From Candidatus Muiribacterium halophilum (GTDB lineage Bacteria; Muiribacteriota; Muiribacteriia; Muiribacteriales; Muiribacteriaceae), in assembly GCA_023228995.1 (NCBI GenBank), contig JALOAD010000037.1:1-35042 (forward strand): DNA of 35,042 bases, given 5' to 3'. This document shows, piece by piece, positions 16,363 through 24,382 of this stretch. Positions within the stretch are counted from its first letter, which is position 1; the number at the start of each line of letters is the position of its first letter. Under the pieces are notes generated by a model. The model was not told the origin of the DNA. It saw only the letters and a list, made by a program, of their open reading frames with translations, and made no database searches. Made by a program: the position numbers and the translations under genes.

Positions 16363-16392
16363 TAATAATAAATAAAATAACAGGAGGTAATA

Positions 16393-18111
16393 ATGATAAA
16401 AAAAAAGAGTAAGACTATTAATATAATGCTTTCAGGAGCAGCTGGACAGGGTATAGAAACAATAGAAAAAATACTATCTGATGCAGTAAAAAATAGCGGA
16501 TTGTTTACTTTTTCCTCAAAAGAGATAATGTCACGTATTCGTGGCGGACTAAATTCACTCCTTATCAGAATATCAGACTCACCCAAAAGTGCTTATATAA
16601 AAACTCCTGATTTGCTTTTCTCACTTAAAAAAGGCGGAATTAATCGTCTTGATAAAAGGATTTCTGATAAAACTATGATTTTTTACGATAGTGACAAAGA
16701 AAAAACTAAAAAAACTTATAATAATATGGTAAGTCTTGATATTGAAAATCTTAAAGGAGATGTTGAGGAGAAACTTTTTTCAAATACAGCTGTCTGTGGT
16801 TATATTTGCAGTTACCTCAACTTTGATAAAGATATATGTTTAAAAGTTGTTGAAAATATATTTGCTGAAAAATCTCCCGAAAAGAATAGAAAGGCTTTTC
16901 TCAATGGGTATTCCTCATGTGAGAATAAATCAGAAAATTTAAATATATCTGAACTAATAAAAACTTCCCATAAAAACAACTATACTCTGAATGGTTCACA
17001 AGCATTAGGACTTGGTGCTCTTGCTGGTGGATGCGACTTTATATCAAGTTATCCAATGTCACCATCAACTGGAGTACTTATTTTTCTTGCAGAACACGGA
17101 AAAGAACACGGAGTTTTTGTAGAACAGGCAGAAGATGAAATCAGTGCAATAAATATGTCTCTTGGAGCATGGTATGCTGGTGCAAGAGCATTAATAACAA
17201 CATCAGGTGGAGGATTTGCTCTCATGGAAGAAGGGCTCAGTCTTTCAGGCATAACCGAAACACCATGTGTAATACATGTATCACAGAGACCCGGTCCAGG
17301 AACTGGATTGCCTACGAGAACAGAACAGGGAGATCTTAATCTTGTTCTTTACGGTGGACATGGTGATTTTCCAAGAGTAATACTCTCACCAGGTAATGCT
17401 TCACAATGTTTTGAAATAGCTTCAAAAGCTTTTGATATCGCAGATAAATTTCAGGTACCTGTAATAATACTTACAGATCAATTTCTTGTTGATTCGACTT
17501 TTACAGAACAAAATATCAGTAATAGGGACATTAATATAGATAACAGAAAATACATTACTGATAGCAAAGAAGATTATAAACGATACAAGATATCCGAAGA
17601 TGGTATATCTGAAAGAAAATTACCCGGGTATGGAAAAGGACTTGTACGTGTTGATAGCGATGAACATACTGAATATGGTGAGATAACAGAAGATTTTAGT
17701 GTAAGAATTGCTCAGGTTGAAAAAAGAATGAATAAACTTAAAGATATGAAAGGTTTTTCAATTCCACCAGAACTTATAGGTAAAGAAGATTATAAAGATC
17801 TTATTGTTTGCTGGGGTTCAAATTATGGTCTGGCAAAAGAACTTATTGAAAACTCAGAAAATTCAGATTTATCAGCACTTCATTTTTCTCAGGTTTATCC
17901 TATTCCAGATGAAGCATATAATTATCTAAAAAATGCTGAAAGAATAATAATTTTAGAAAATAATTACACAGGACAGTTTGGAGAACTTCTCAAAAAAAAT
18001 TTCGATATAGATATTTACAAAAAAGTACTCAGATTTGATGGTCTTCCCTTCTGTCTTGAAGATACAACGGAATTTTTAAATCAGATTTTGAAAGGAGGCA
18101 ATGATGAGTAA
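16393..18111 (+). CDS. korA: 2-oxoacid:acceptor oxidoreductase, fused gamma-alpha subunit
   Basis: The 572-residue subunit fuses the gamma domain (residues about 8-175; GAAGQGIETIEKILSDA at 15-31, SRIRGGLNSLLIRISDSP) to the alpha, pyrimidine-binding domain (from about 198; SYPMSPSTGVL at 219-229, VEQAEDEISAINMSLGAWYAGARA, SQRPGPGTGLPTRTEQGDL). This layout is typical of the two-gene KorAB-type enzymes that oxidise a 2-oxoacid and CoA to acyl-CoA, CO2 and reduced ferredoxin. Substrate (2-oxoglutarate, pyruvate or a branched 2-oxoacid) cannot be read reliably, so the symbol is provisional. The start has AGGAGGT at the usual distance. It overlaps the beta subunit gene by 11 bp, indicating translational coupling and equal expression. 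Confidence 0.92.
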   Translation: MIKKKSKTINIMLSGAAGQGIETIEKILSDAVKNSGLFTFSSKEIMSRIRGGLNSLLIRISDSPKSAYIKTPDLLFSLKKGGINRLDKRISDKTMIFYDSDKEKTKKTYNNMVSLDIENLKGDVEEKLFSNTAVCGYICSYLNFDKDICLKVVENIFAEKSPEKNRKAFLNGYSSCENKSENLNISELIKTSHKNNYTLNGSQALGLGALAGGCDFISSYPMSPSTGVLIFLAEHGKEHGVFVEQAEDEISAINMSLGAWYAGARALITTSGGGFALMEEGLSLSGITETPCVIHVSQRPGPGTGLPTRTEQGDLNLVLYGGHGDFPRVILSPGNASQCFEIASKAFDIADKFQVPVIILTDQFLVDSTFTEQNISNRDINIDNRKYITDSKEDYKRYKISEDGISERKLPGYGKGLVRVDSDEHTEYGEITEDFSVRIAQVEKRMNKLKDMKGFSIPPELIGKEDYKDLIVCWGSNYGLAKELIENSENSDLSALHFSQVYPIPDEAYNYLKNAERIIILENNYTGQFGELLKKNFDIDIYKKVLRFDGLPFCLEDTTEFLNQILKGGNDE

Positions 18112-18961
18112 TATATTCGAAATGGAAAGAAAAATAGATATTGCATGGTGTCCAGGTTGTGGAAATTTTATGATAAGAAAAACTCTAATAGAAACATTGA
18201 AAAACTTAGGTTTAACTCCTGAACAGGTTGTGATATGTTCTGGTATAGGACAGGCTGCAAAGATGCCTCAATATATTAATTGCAATTATTTCAATGGACT
18301 CCATGGCAGAAGTCTGCCAGTTGCTACAGCAGTCAAAGCAGTCAATCCAAAACTTACTGTAATAGCAGAATCAGGTGATGGTTGCACCTATGGTGAAGGA
18401 GGTAATCATTTTTTACATACAATAAGAAGAAATCCAGATATAACCAATATTGTACATAATAATATGGTATATGGACTTACAAAAGGACAGGGATCTCCCA
18501 CAACAATGAAAGGAGTTAAAACCACCGTGCAGGTAAATGGTTATTTTATTGAACCTTTTGATCCAATAGGAACAGCTCTTTCCAATGGTGCAGGTTTTGT
18601 TGCACGAGTATGCACCACAGATACAGAAAAAAGTGCTGAAGTTCTTAAACAAGCTATAGAATACTCAGGTTATGCTCTAATAGATTTTCTACATCCTTGT
18701 GTGACTTTTAATAAACATAACAATATTGCATGGTATAAAGAAAACACATATTGGTTAGACAATCACGATGAATCTGATATAGAAAAAGCATTCTCAATAT
18801 CCAGAGATAAGCAAAAATTAGCTCTAGGAATATTATACAAAAAAGATATGACAGTTTTCAGAAAAAAAGATAATTTCTATACCGATGATAATGACATTGC
18901 ACTGACTGAAAGAAAGAGAGATGTCGCAAAACTCAATAATCTTATAGATAGTTTCAGATAA
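18101..18961 (+). CDS. korB: 2-oxoacid:acceptor oxidoreductase, beta (thiamine-diphosphate) subunit
   Basis: The 286-residue beta subunit supplies the thiamine-diphosphate site and Fe-S contact. WCPGCG (16-21) holds the first cluster cysteines; GDGCTYGEGGNHFLHTIRR (92-110) plus NN at 120-121 and YGLTKGQGSPTT (124-135) form the ThDP/Mg motif. It has no fused ferredoxin domain and no separate delta subunit gene lies nearby, so a soluble ferredoxin encoded elsewhere is the presumed electron acceptor. AAGGAGG lies at the end of korA; two consecutive ATGs (18101, 18104) could both serve as start. The operon ends in a clear terminator at 19016. Confidence 0.93.
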   Translation: MMSNIFEMERKIDIAWCPGCGNFMIRKTLIETLKNLGLTPEQVVICSGIGQAAKMPQYINCNYFNGLHGRSLPVATAVKAVNPKLTVIAESGDGCTYGEGGNHFLHTIRRNPDITNIVHNNMVYGLTKGQGSPTTMKGVKTTVQVNGYFIEPFDPIGTALSNGAGFVARVCTTDTEKSAEVLKQAIEYSGYALIDFLHPCVTFNKHNNIAWYKENTYWLDNHDESDIEKAFSISRDKQKLALGILYKKDMTVFRKKDNFYTDDNDIALTERKRDVAKLNNLIDSFR

Positions 18962-19015
18962 TTTTAGAATTTTTTTAACAGCTTGAATATACCAACATTG
19001 ATTTATTCAATTAAA

Positions 19016-19048
19016 CAGGATGTCATAATCGGCATCCTGATCTTTTTT
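19016..19048 (+). terminator. Rho-independent terminator of the korAB operon
   Basis: CAGGATG (19016-19022) pairs with CATCCTG (19033-19039), followed by ATC and a run of T. It lies 55 bp after the korB stop. Confidence 0.85.
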
Positions 19049-19129
19049 ATATTTTTTTAAATAGCTCTAAATTTTTTTTACTAAGCAAATATCGCTGATT
19101 TCTTACATTAGGTTTATCAGGTCAACATT

Positions 19130-19166
19130 GGGGGTCGGACCTTGGGAGGCTGTTGAAAAATGCAGT
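19130..19166 (+). mobile_element. Possible insertion-sequence end remnant
   Basis: GGGGGTCGGACC is followed by GGGAGGCTGTTGAAAAATGC. The GAGGCTGTTGAAAAA phrase resembles terminal inverted repeats of several IS families, but no matching opposite end is found in the window, so it is at best a relic. It lies just past the stop of the split winged-helix ORF. Confidence 0.25.
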
Positions 19167-19172
19167 TTTCTT

Positions 19173-19459
19173 TTATTTTTGTTTTAGTTCATACCAGATG
19201 TTGCTTCCTGCTCCTTTTTTCTCGATTTTATCTTCTATTTTCTTCAAATCTGATATTGCTGTATCTCTGTGTATATTAAATTGTTTTTCTATTGTTAAGG
19301 ATTTTATGGCTTTATTGTTTTTTAAATACTCTAATATCCACTCTATTCTAACTGATTTTGATTTTTTTATATTATCTTTTGCTTCGGATTTGCTTCGGAT
19401 TTGCTTCGGATTTGCTTCGGATTTGCTTCGGATTTGCTTCGGATTTTTTTATATCTCAT
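19173..19459 (-). pseudogene. Winged-helix DNA-binding ORF, out of frame with its ATG across an 11-bp repeat tract
   Basis: The minus strand ends in a clear winged-helix module: VRIEWILEYLKNNKAIKSL, FNIHRDTAISDLKKIED, then GAGSNIWYELKQK before TAA at 19173. It resembles the C-terminal DNA-binding domain of RecG-like/COG2865 ATP-binding proteins, which often accompany Type I restriction loci. Its only plausible start is the ATG at 19459 (AGGA about 10 nt upstream). Between them lie six 11-bp repeats (19381-19446). The distance ATG to stop is 287 nt, not a multiple of three; from the ATG the frame stops just after the repeats, and the winged-helix frame has a TAA just upstream of the repeats. 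Losing one unit (276 nt) or gaining two (309 nt) would join them into a 91- or 102-residue protein. It is either a phase-off gene or a decayed fragment. Confidence 0.55.
19381..19446. repeat. Six perfect 11-bp tandem repeats
   Basis: GCTTCGGATTT is repeated six times without a mismatch. Because 11 is not divisible by 3, each unit gained or lost shifts the reading frame of the ORF that spans it. The perfect identity indicates recent expansion or ongoing slippage. Confidence 0.98.
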
Positions 19460-19577
19460 TTTATTTTAAATCCTATTTATTAGTTAAAATCTATTTTAAT
19501 TATTATAACATAACTCTACTTTCATAAAAAGTTTAGGTTTTTTCATTTATAATCTAAAGAGAATGTGAGAAAATAGT

Positions 19578-19590
19578 GTTTGTCAAACAT
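19578..19590. promoter_or_regulatory. Small palindrome
   Basis: TGTTTG-T-CAAACA, a 6-bp-arm inverted repeat next to the 23-bp triplicated motif. Confidence 0.3.
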
Positions 19591-19597
19591 AGTTATA

Positions 19598-19666
19598 CAG
19601 AGATTTTCGTCAAATATAACCAGAGACTTTCGGGGTTTTCAGGCAGAGGTTTTCGGTTTTTTTGGA
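19598..19666 (+). repeat. Three direct repeats at exactly 23-bp spacing
   Basis: CAGAGATTTTCG, CAGAGACTTTCG and CAGAGGTTTTCG begin at 19598, 19621 and 19644. The rest of each 23-bp period is not conserved. Iteron-like spacing suggests a protein-binding array, but no replication or partition gene is nearby. Confidence 0.55.
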
Positions 19667-19708
19667 AAAAGGTTTTGATTTAAATTTTTTATTCTAGTGT
19701 TTGTTTTT

Positions 19709-20374
19709 TCATATATTTAATTTTTGTTTACGAATTTTCCAATCAGGCATATACAAAGCTAAATGGTTATAAAAGTTTTTTTGATGATGATTATGTTTAA
19801 GATGAACAAGTTCATGAAGAACAACATATTCAATACAATATTTTTCTTTTTTTATAAGCTCAAGATTTAAATTAATATATCTTTTCTTAGTATTGCAAGA
19901 TCCCCAACGAGTTTTCATTTTTTTAATACGGAATAAGCTAGGATATAAATCTGTTTTTTCAGACCAATAAACAAGCAAATCATTAAAAATTATTTTAGCA
20001 TGCTCATAATACCATTTATAAACAAGACTTTCCTTATAAATTCTATCATCAATTTTAAGAGTAAATATAGTAAGATAACCATTAATAAGCTTAACATCTT
20101 CTATATTATCTTTAATAACTTTAAGCCTATAATTTTTACCCAAATATTCAAAACTTTCACCCGAAACATAATTTTTAACAGTTTTAACTGGAGAATTCTC
20201 TTTAAACCACGCAAGTTTTTCCTTAATCCACAAATTTTTTTTAAAAATGAATTTATTAACCCTATTAGAATCAACTTTAAAAGGAGCAGTAAGAATAACC
20301 CTCATATCAGGTTTTACCTTTATGTTAATATATTTAACTTTTTTATAAACAATATCAATCTTATAATCAATCAT
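19709..20374 (-). CDS. YgjP-like (SprT/WSS1-related, DUF45) metallopeptidase
   Basis: The 221-residue protein has the family signature TRWGSCNTKKRYINLNLELI (155-174) followed by the zinc site VVLHELVHLKHNHHQKNFY: His187, Glu188, His191 and His197. It is full length for the family. Such proteins commonly lie at the 3' end of Type I restriction operons; a function in that system (processing or removing DNA-bound enzyme) has been proposed by analogy with WSS1/SprT but is not shown here. The ATG overlaps the HsdR stop as ATGA, so the two are translationally coupled. It is the last gene of the operon, and no terminator hairpin is visible after it. Confidence 0.9.
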   Translation of the reverse strand: MIDYKIDIVYKKVKYINIKVKPDMRVILTAPFKVDSNRVNKFIFKKNLWIKEKLAWFKENSPVKTVKNYVSGESFEYLGKNYRLKVIKDNIEDVKLINGYLTIFTLKIDDRIYKESLVYKWYYEHAKIIFNDLLVYWSEKTDLYPSLFRIKKMKTRWGSCNTKKRYINLNLELIKKEKYCIEYVVLHELVHLKHNHHQKNFYNHLALYMPDWKIRKQKLNI

Positions 20375-23300
20375 ACATCATCTCTGTTAATAGCAATCTT
20401 TTTTATTTTTTCAATAATTTTATCAGCATCAATCTCAACATTAAATTTTTTTTCAAAATCCCATATTTTATCATAAAGTTTTTGATCAATCTCTTTATGA
20501 ACATCTAAATTGTTTTTCCAATCAGGTTTATATTTATAATGCTCAAAAGTTTTGCTTATATCATGTATAAGATTATTAACACTCTCATCTTTTTGAGTTG
20601 AATTATTTTCTTTAACATAATCAATTAAATAATCATAAGTATTATCATACAAAACCATGCTTAATTTATTTTCAGATATTTTTTTAGGATAAATCCCTTT
20701 ATTTTCATCTTTTTCTCTTAAATTAACCATAACTTCTTTCATACTATCAAGATACATTTCCTCAGAAATTCTTTTTACTTTATAATCAGAGATTATTCTT
20801 TTAATTCTATCAGATATCTTACCATAATAATCAGGGTTTTCTTCCATTTTTTCAGAAACAACTTTAACAATTGCATTCTTAATAGTATCAGCTTTAGATT
20901 TTTTACCATTAATCCTTTCAATCTCACTATCAAAATCCTTTTCAAATATATTAACAATCTTAGTAAGCTGATTAACTTCACCAGCTGCAATATATGTATC
21001 AAGCAATTTTCTCATCTCTGGTTCAAACTCCGAAAAATCAATAGCTTCTCTAAATCTTATTCTTGAAGCTTTTCTAAGTTCATTAAAGAATTTAACTTCA
21101 TTATTATAATTTTTAATGTCTTTTTCTTCAGTTTTATCAAAGAAACCTTCACAACTTAAACATATTTTAAGTTTCTTAGCATAATCTTTAAGTTTTTTAT
21201 AAAAATCCTTTCTTATTTTATCATCTTCAAGAAAATTTAAATAACTTTCAAGATCACTTTTATACTCAACATTATCAAATATATCATGGAGTTTTATAAG
21301 ATTTCCCTTTAATTTAACAATCTCCTGATTAATATCAAAAACAGTATTAACAATATCCTCTTCTTCAAAACCCGACAAAGCACTATAAACTGTTAAAGCT
21401 TTATCTAAATTACCAAGAAGACCTCTATAATCAAGAATATATCCATAATCTTTACCCGGATAAAGTCTATTAACTCTTGCAATAGCTTGAAGAAGTCTAT
21501 AATCCTGCATATCTTTATCAATATAAAGAATACCTGCTCTAGGAGCATCAAAACCTGTAAGAAGTTTATCAACAACAATAAGAATATCTATATCATTATC
21601 ATCAGAACCATCACCATTTACAAAGTTATCTATAACTGTTTTTTCATAATCCTCAACATTATTATATAAATTCATCAATTTAGACCATTCATTCTGAACA
21701 AACAATCTATTCTCATTATCCAAAGAATCATGACCTTCTTTAACCTCTGGAGGAGAAATAACATAAGCAGTTTTAACCTCATCAAGTTTTTCAAAAATAT
21801 TATGATATTTAATAGCTTCATATTTACTATTAGTTGTAAGCATTGCTTTAATACCAGTATTTTTCCAATTATTAACAAAATGTCGATTAATATCAAGAGC
21901 AACAACCTCTAATCTTTCTTCTGAAGCAGTTATATTCTGAAGCTTAGCCCACTTTTTTTTAAGATCAGCTTTCTCATCATCATTAAGATTTCTAGTTATA
22001 AAATCAAACTTCCTATCCATACTACTATTATTAAATATATCCTGATCAACAATTCTACCTTCATATAAAAGAGGAAGAACAGCTTTATCAGCAACAGCTT
22101 TATCAATAGTATATTTATGAATTATCCCACCAAATCTCTGAGCTGAATTCTTATCAACTCTCATAATTGGAGTACCAGTAAACCCAATATAACAAGCAGA
22201 TGGAAAAACATTCCTCATCCTTGAAGCTAAAGTACCATACTGAGTTCTATGACTTTCATCAACAAGAATAAATATATTAGGATTTTTTGTTTTAATATTA
22301 CTCTTAACAACACTCTCAAATTTATTAATAACAGTAGTAATTATCTCACTATTTGAAGACTCAATATACTCAGCAAGTTTTGAACCAGTATTAGCTCTTT
22401 TAACTTCAAAACCAGAATGCTGAAAAGTTCTCTTAATCTGCTTATCAAGATTAATTCTATCAGTAACAACAACAATCCGTGAATTATTAACAGTATTCTT
22501 CAATTTTTTTGCAAGCATAACCATTGTTAAAGATTTACCTGAACCTTGTGTATGCCAGACAAGACCACCTTTTCTTCTACCAGTATTATCAAAACAAACA
22601 ATATTTTCTAATATCCTTCTAATTGCAAAAAATTGCTGATATCTAGCGATTTTTTTAACATTTTTATCAAAAATTATATAATTAAGCATAATCTCAAGAA
22701 ATCTTTCAGGATAAAATACTGAAAAAACAGTTTTATCAAGAAAAGTTACATCTCTACCCTCTACATGACATTTATAGTCATCTTCTTTAAACTCTTCCTC
22801 ATTCCAGACATTATAAAAATTTGCAGGAGTTCCAGCAGTACCATATCTTGCCATAGAAGTATTACCAGCTAATGTAATCTGAATATATCTAAAAAATAAA
22901 GGTATATTCTCATCTTTCTGATAATATATTATCTGTTCAATACCTTTTTTCATCTTTACAGAAGATTTTTTAAGTTCAATAACTCCAAGAGGAATTCCAT
23001 TAACAAAAAGAACAATATCAGCTCTCTTAGTCCTTTCTCTATTCACCTCAACAGCTTTTTCCACAATAAACTCTTCTGTAACATGAAATACATTATTAGA
23101 AAAATCATCAAAATCAATATATTTCAAAGAAAAACTACTTTTTGAACCATCAATCAAAGTTTCTTCGTAAGTTTCGCCAAGAACAAGCCTATCATATATC
23201 ATTTCATTAACAGAGATAAGTCCTTCAACTAGTGGGACATCCAAATCTCTCACAGCTTGCTTTAAATTAGCATCAGAAAAATCATATACATCACCTTTAT

Positions 23301-23478
23301 ACTCAAAACTATTAATTCTTTTAAGAGTATCCAAAAGAACATCTTCTAAAATAACATTTCTATAAGAATTTCTATAATGTTGCATATCATCAGGACTTAT
23401 ATACTTATAACCACAGCTTTGTAAAAGCTTTAATATATCTTTTTGAATACTGTTTTCACTGGTTGAAGGATTTGTCAT
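20371..23478 (-). CDS. hsdR: Type I restriction endonuclease subunit R (HsdR)
   Basis: The 1035-residue subunit is complete. The nuclease motif is RADIVLFVNGIPLGVIELKK with Asp154, Glu168 and Lys170. The SF2 translocase follows: Walker A TQGSGKS at 310-316, ILVDESHR (DESH 407-410), FTGTPIMR at 433-440, and later LIVVDKLLTGFDAP and ARVNR. The C-terminal helical region (from about 820) is the part that normally contacts the methylase. Together with HsdM and S it cuts foreign DNA after ATP-driven translocation. AGGAGC stands 5 nt before the ATG. It follows the 42-aa small ORF by 32 bp and overlaps the metallopeptidase gene. No broken motif is seen. Confidence 0.96.
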   Translation of the reverse strand: MTNPSTSENSIQKDILKLLQSCGYKYISPDDMQHYRNSYRNVILEDVLLDTLKRINSFEYKGDVYDFSDANLKQAVRDLDVPLVEGLISVNEMIYDRLVLGETYEETLIDGSKSSFSLKYIDFDDFSNNVFHVTEEFIVEKAVEVNRERTKRADIVLFVNGIPLGVIELKKSSVKMKKGIEQIIYYQKDENIPLFFRYIQITLAGNTSMARYGTAGTPANFYNVWNEEEFKEDDYKCHVEGRDVTFLDKTVFSVFYPERFLEIMLNYIIFDKNVKKIARYQQFFAIRRILENIVCFDNTGRRKGGLVWHTQGSGKSLTMVMLAKKLKNTVNNSRIVVVTDRINLDKQIKRTFQHSGFEVKRANTGSKLAEYIESSNSEIITTVINKFESVVKSNIKTKNPNIFILVDESHRTQYGTLASRMRNVFPSACYIGFTGTPIMRVDKNSAQRFGGIIHKYTIDKAVADKAVLPLLYEGRIVDQDIFNNSSMDRKFDFITRNLNDDEKADLKKKWAKLQNITASEERLEVVALDINRHFVNNWKNTGIKAMLTTNSKYEAIKYHNIFEKLDEVKTAYVISPPEVKEGHDSLDNENRLFVQNEWSKLMNLYNNVEDYEKTVIDNFVNGDGSDDNDIDILIVVDKLLTGFDAPRAGILYIDKDMQDYRLLQAIARVNRLYPGKDYGYILDYRGLLGNLDKALTVYSALSGFEEEDIVNTVFDINQEIVKLKGNLIKLHDIFDNVEYKSDLESYLNFLEDDKIRKDFYKKLKDYAKKLKICLSCEGFFDKTEEKDIKNYNNEVKFFNELRKASRIRFREAIDFSEFEPEMRKLLDTYIAAGEVNQLTKIVNIFEKDFDSEIERINGKKSKADTIKNAIVKVVSEKMEENPDYYGKISDRIKRIISDYKVKRISEEMYLDSMKEVMVNLREKDENKGIYPKKISENKLSMVLYDNTYDYLIDYVKENNSTQKDESVNNLIHDISKTFEHYKYKPDWKNNLDVHKEIDQKLYDKIWDFEKKFNVEIDADKIIEKIKKIAINRDDV

Positions 23479-23510
23479 CTATAGCTCCTAGTTATTTTTA
23501 ACATATAATT

Positions 23511-23639
23511 TTAATTTAACAACAGATTTTTATAACCTTCGAGAACATTTCTAAAATATGAATATGGTATTATCTCACTATGTTGTAAATGTCCTACAAT
23601 AATTGCAGGATTCTGATGTTTTCTTCCTGATAATCTCAT
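23511..23639 (-). CDS. 42-aa small ORF between half-S and hsdR, unrecognised
   Basis: An ATG at 23639 follows AGGAG with a 7-8 nt spacer and opens 42 codons to TAA at 23511, starting MRLSGRKHQNPAIIVG and continuing HLQHSEIIPYSYF. It lies in the 240-bp gap between the downstream half-S gene (81 bp away) and hsdR (32 bp away), on the operon strand. It is basic at the start and has three His, but no family is recognised. It may be a small regulator of the restriction complex, a remnant of a larger gene, or chance; the well-placed ribosome-binding site argues for translation. Confidence 0.4.
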   Translation of the reverse strand: MRLSGRKHQNPAIIVGHLQHSEIIPYSYFRNVLEGYKNLLLN

Positions 23640-23719
23640 ATATACACTCCTGTTTATATTATAATTTTTTTAATCTTGTCAACAATTTTTAATTTTATAT
23701 TAAATGCAGTCTACAGGTT

Positions 23720-24382
23720 TTATTTTCTAAATTCTGGAAATCTTATTTTGCCGACAAGGAGATTTTGCATTAAACCTTTCTTTTGTATTATAAATTTATT
23801 TAATATATTTTCTTCCATTTCTATTTGTTTATCTAATAAAGATAAACATTCAGCAATTCTATTTTGTTCATGCAAAAATGGTAAACTAATGTTAAACTTT
23901 CCTAATTCGGTTTTATTAATTATAGGAACAGCTTGATTACAAGCTATATTTTTTATTCTTCCTGATATTTTTTTTAAAAAATAAAAAATATATTCATTAT
24001 TTATATATTTAAAAGGCAATATAGCATTAATTTGTTGATTAATAGCTACATCTATGATATTAAAACCTAATTTCCCAATTGTTGAGCCAATACAGGTTAC
24101 TAAAACTGAGTATTTTGGAATGAGTTTTGATTCTTTTAATCCTCGCTCTGATATATATCTTTCAGAAATTTTAACATTTTTATTTTCTGATAAGTCAACA
24201 GGAGTAACGAAAGGCAAATAACCACCGTAATTTTCTGAAACATAAGTTGAGGGTGTTTTACCCGTTATTATTTTACATATTTCCTTTAAGTTTTTTACTT
24301 CCCAGTCTTCCGGGATTACTCCTATTCCTTTTACAAATTTATATCCGTTCGGAATATCTTCTTTATATTTGTTATTCTCCAT
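23720..24382 (-). CDS. hsdS: Type I specificity subunit, half-size (single TRD)
   Basis: This is a 220-residue protein where a normal HsdS has about 400 with two target-recognition domains. It has one TRD (IPEDWEVKNLKEICKIITGKTPS start signature; VLVTCIGSTIGKLGF; INQQINAILPF; PIINKTELGKFNISLPFLHEQNRIAECL) followed by one conserved spacer helix (LLDKQIEMEENILNKFIIQKKGLMQNLL). Half-S proteins can dimerise to recognise a symmetrical site, or pair with another half. A second, different half-S lies upstream of hsdM. The ATG overlaps the RhuM stop by 11 bp with GAGGA as the ribosome-binding site. It ends naturally in the usual GKIRFPEF sequence, so it is not simply a truncated gene end. Confidence 0.88.
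   Translation of the reverse strand: MENNKYKEDIPNGYKFVKGIGVIPEDWEVKNLKEICKIITGKTPSTYVSENYGGYLPFVTPVDLSENKNVKISERYISERGLKESKLIPKYSVLVTCIGSTIGKLGFNIIDVAINQQINAILPFKYINNEYIFYFLKKISGRIKNIACNQAVPIINKTELGKFNISLPFLHEQNRIAECLSLLDKQIEMEENILNKFIIQKKGLMQNLLVGKIRFPEFRK

Larger units (their letters stand above)
15724..16392. other. Repeat-rich spacer before the 2-oxoacid oxidoreductase operon
   Basis: No gene is supportable in these 669 bp. In order: small hairpins TGTGACT-AA-AGTCACA and GCAAC-AA-GTTGC (about 15742-15775), a family D block with TGTCAC-AAA-GTGACA (about 15838-15888), an inverted family A unit (15929-15962), an inverted family C copy (16024-16112), an AATTATT tandem run (about 16174-16212), another family A fragment near 16228, and the operon promoter. 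Confidence 0.7.

Noticed and set aside
19153-19527. 124-codon plus-strand frame over the 11-bp repeats
   Set aside because: It is the shadow of the minus-strand winged-helix ORF; no ribosome-binding site and no recognisable domain.
20000-20476. 158-codon plus-strand frame antisense to the metallopeptidase and hsdR
   Set aside because: It is the complement of two well-supported genes, with no ribosome-binding site and low-complexity Ile/Asn/Phe composition.
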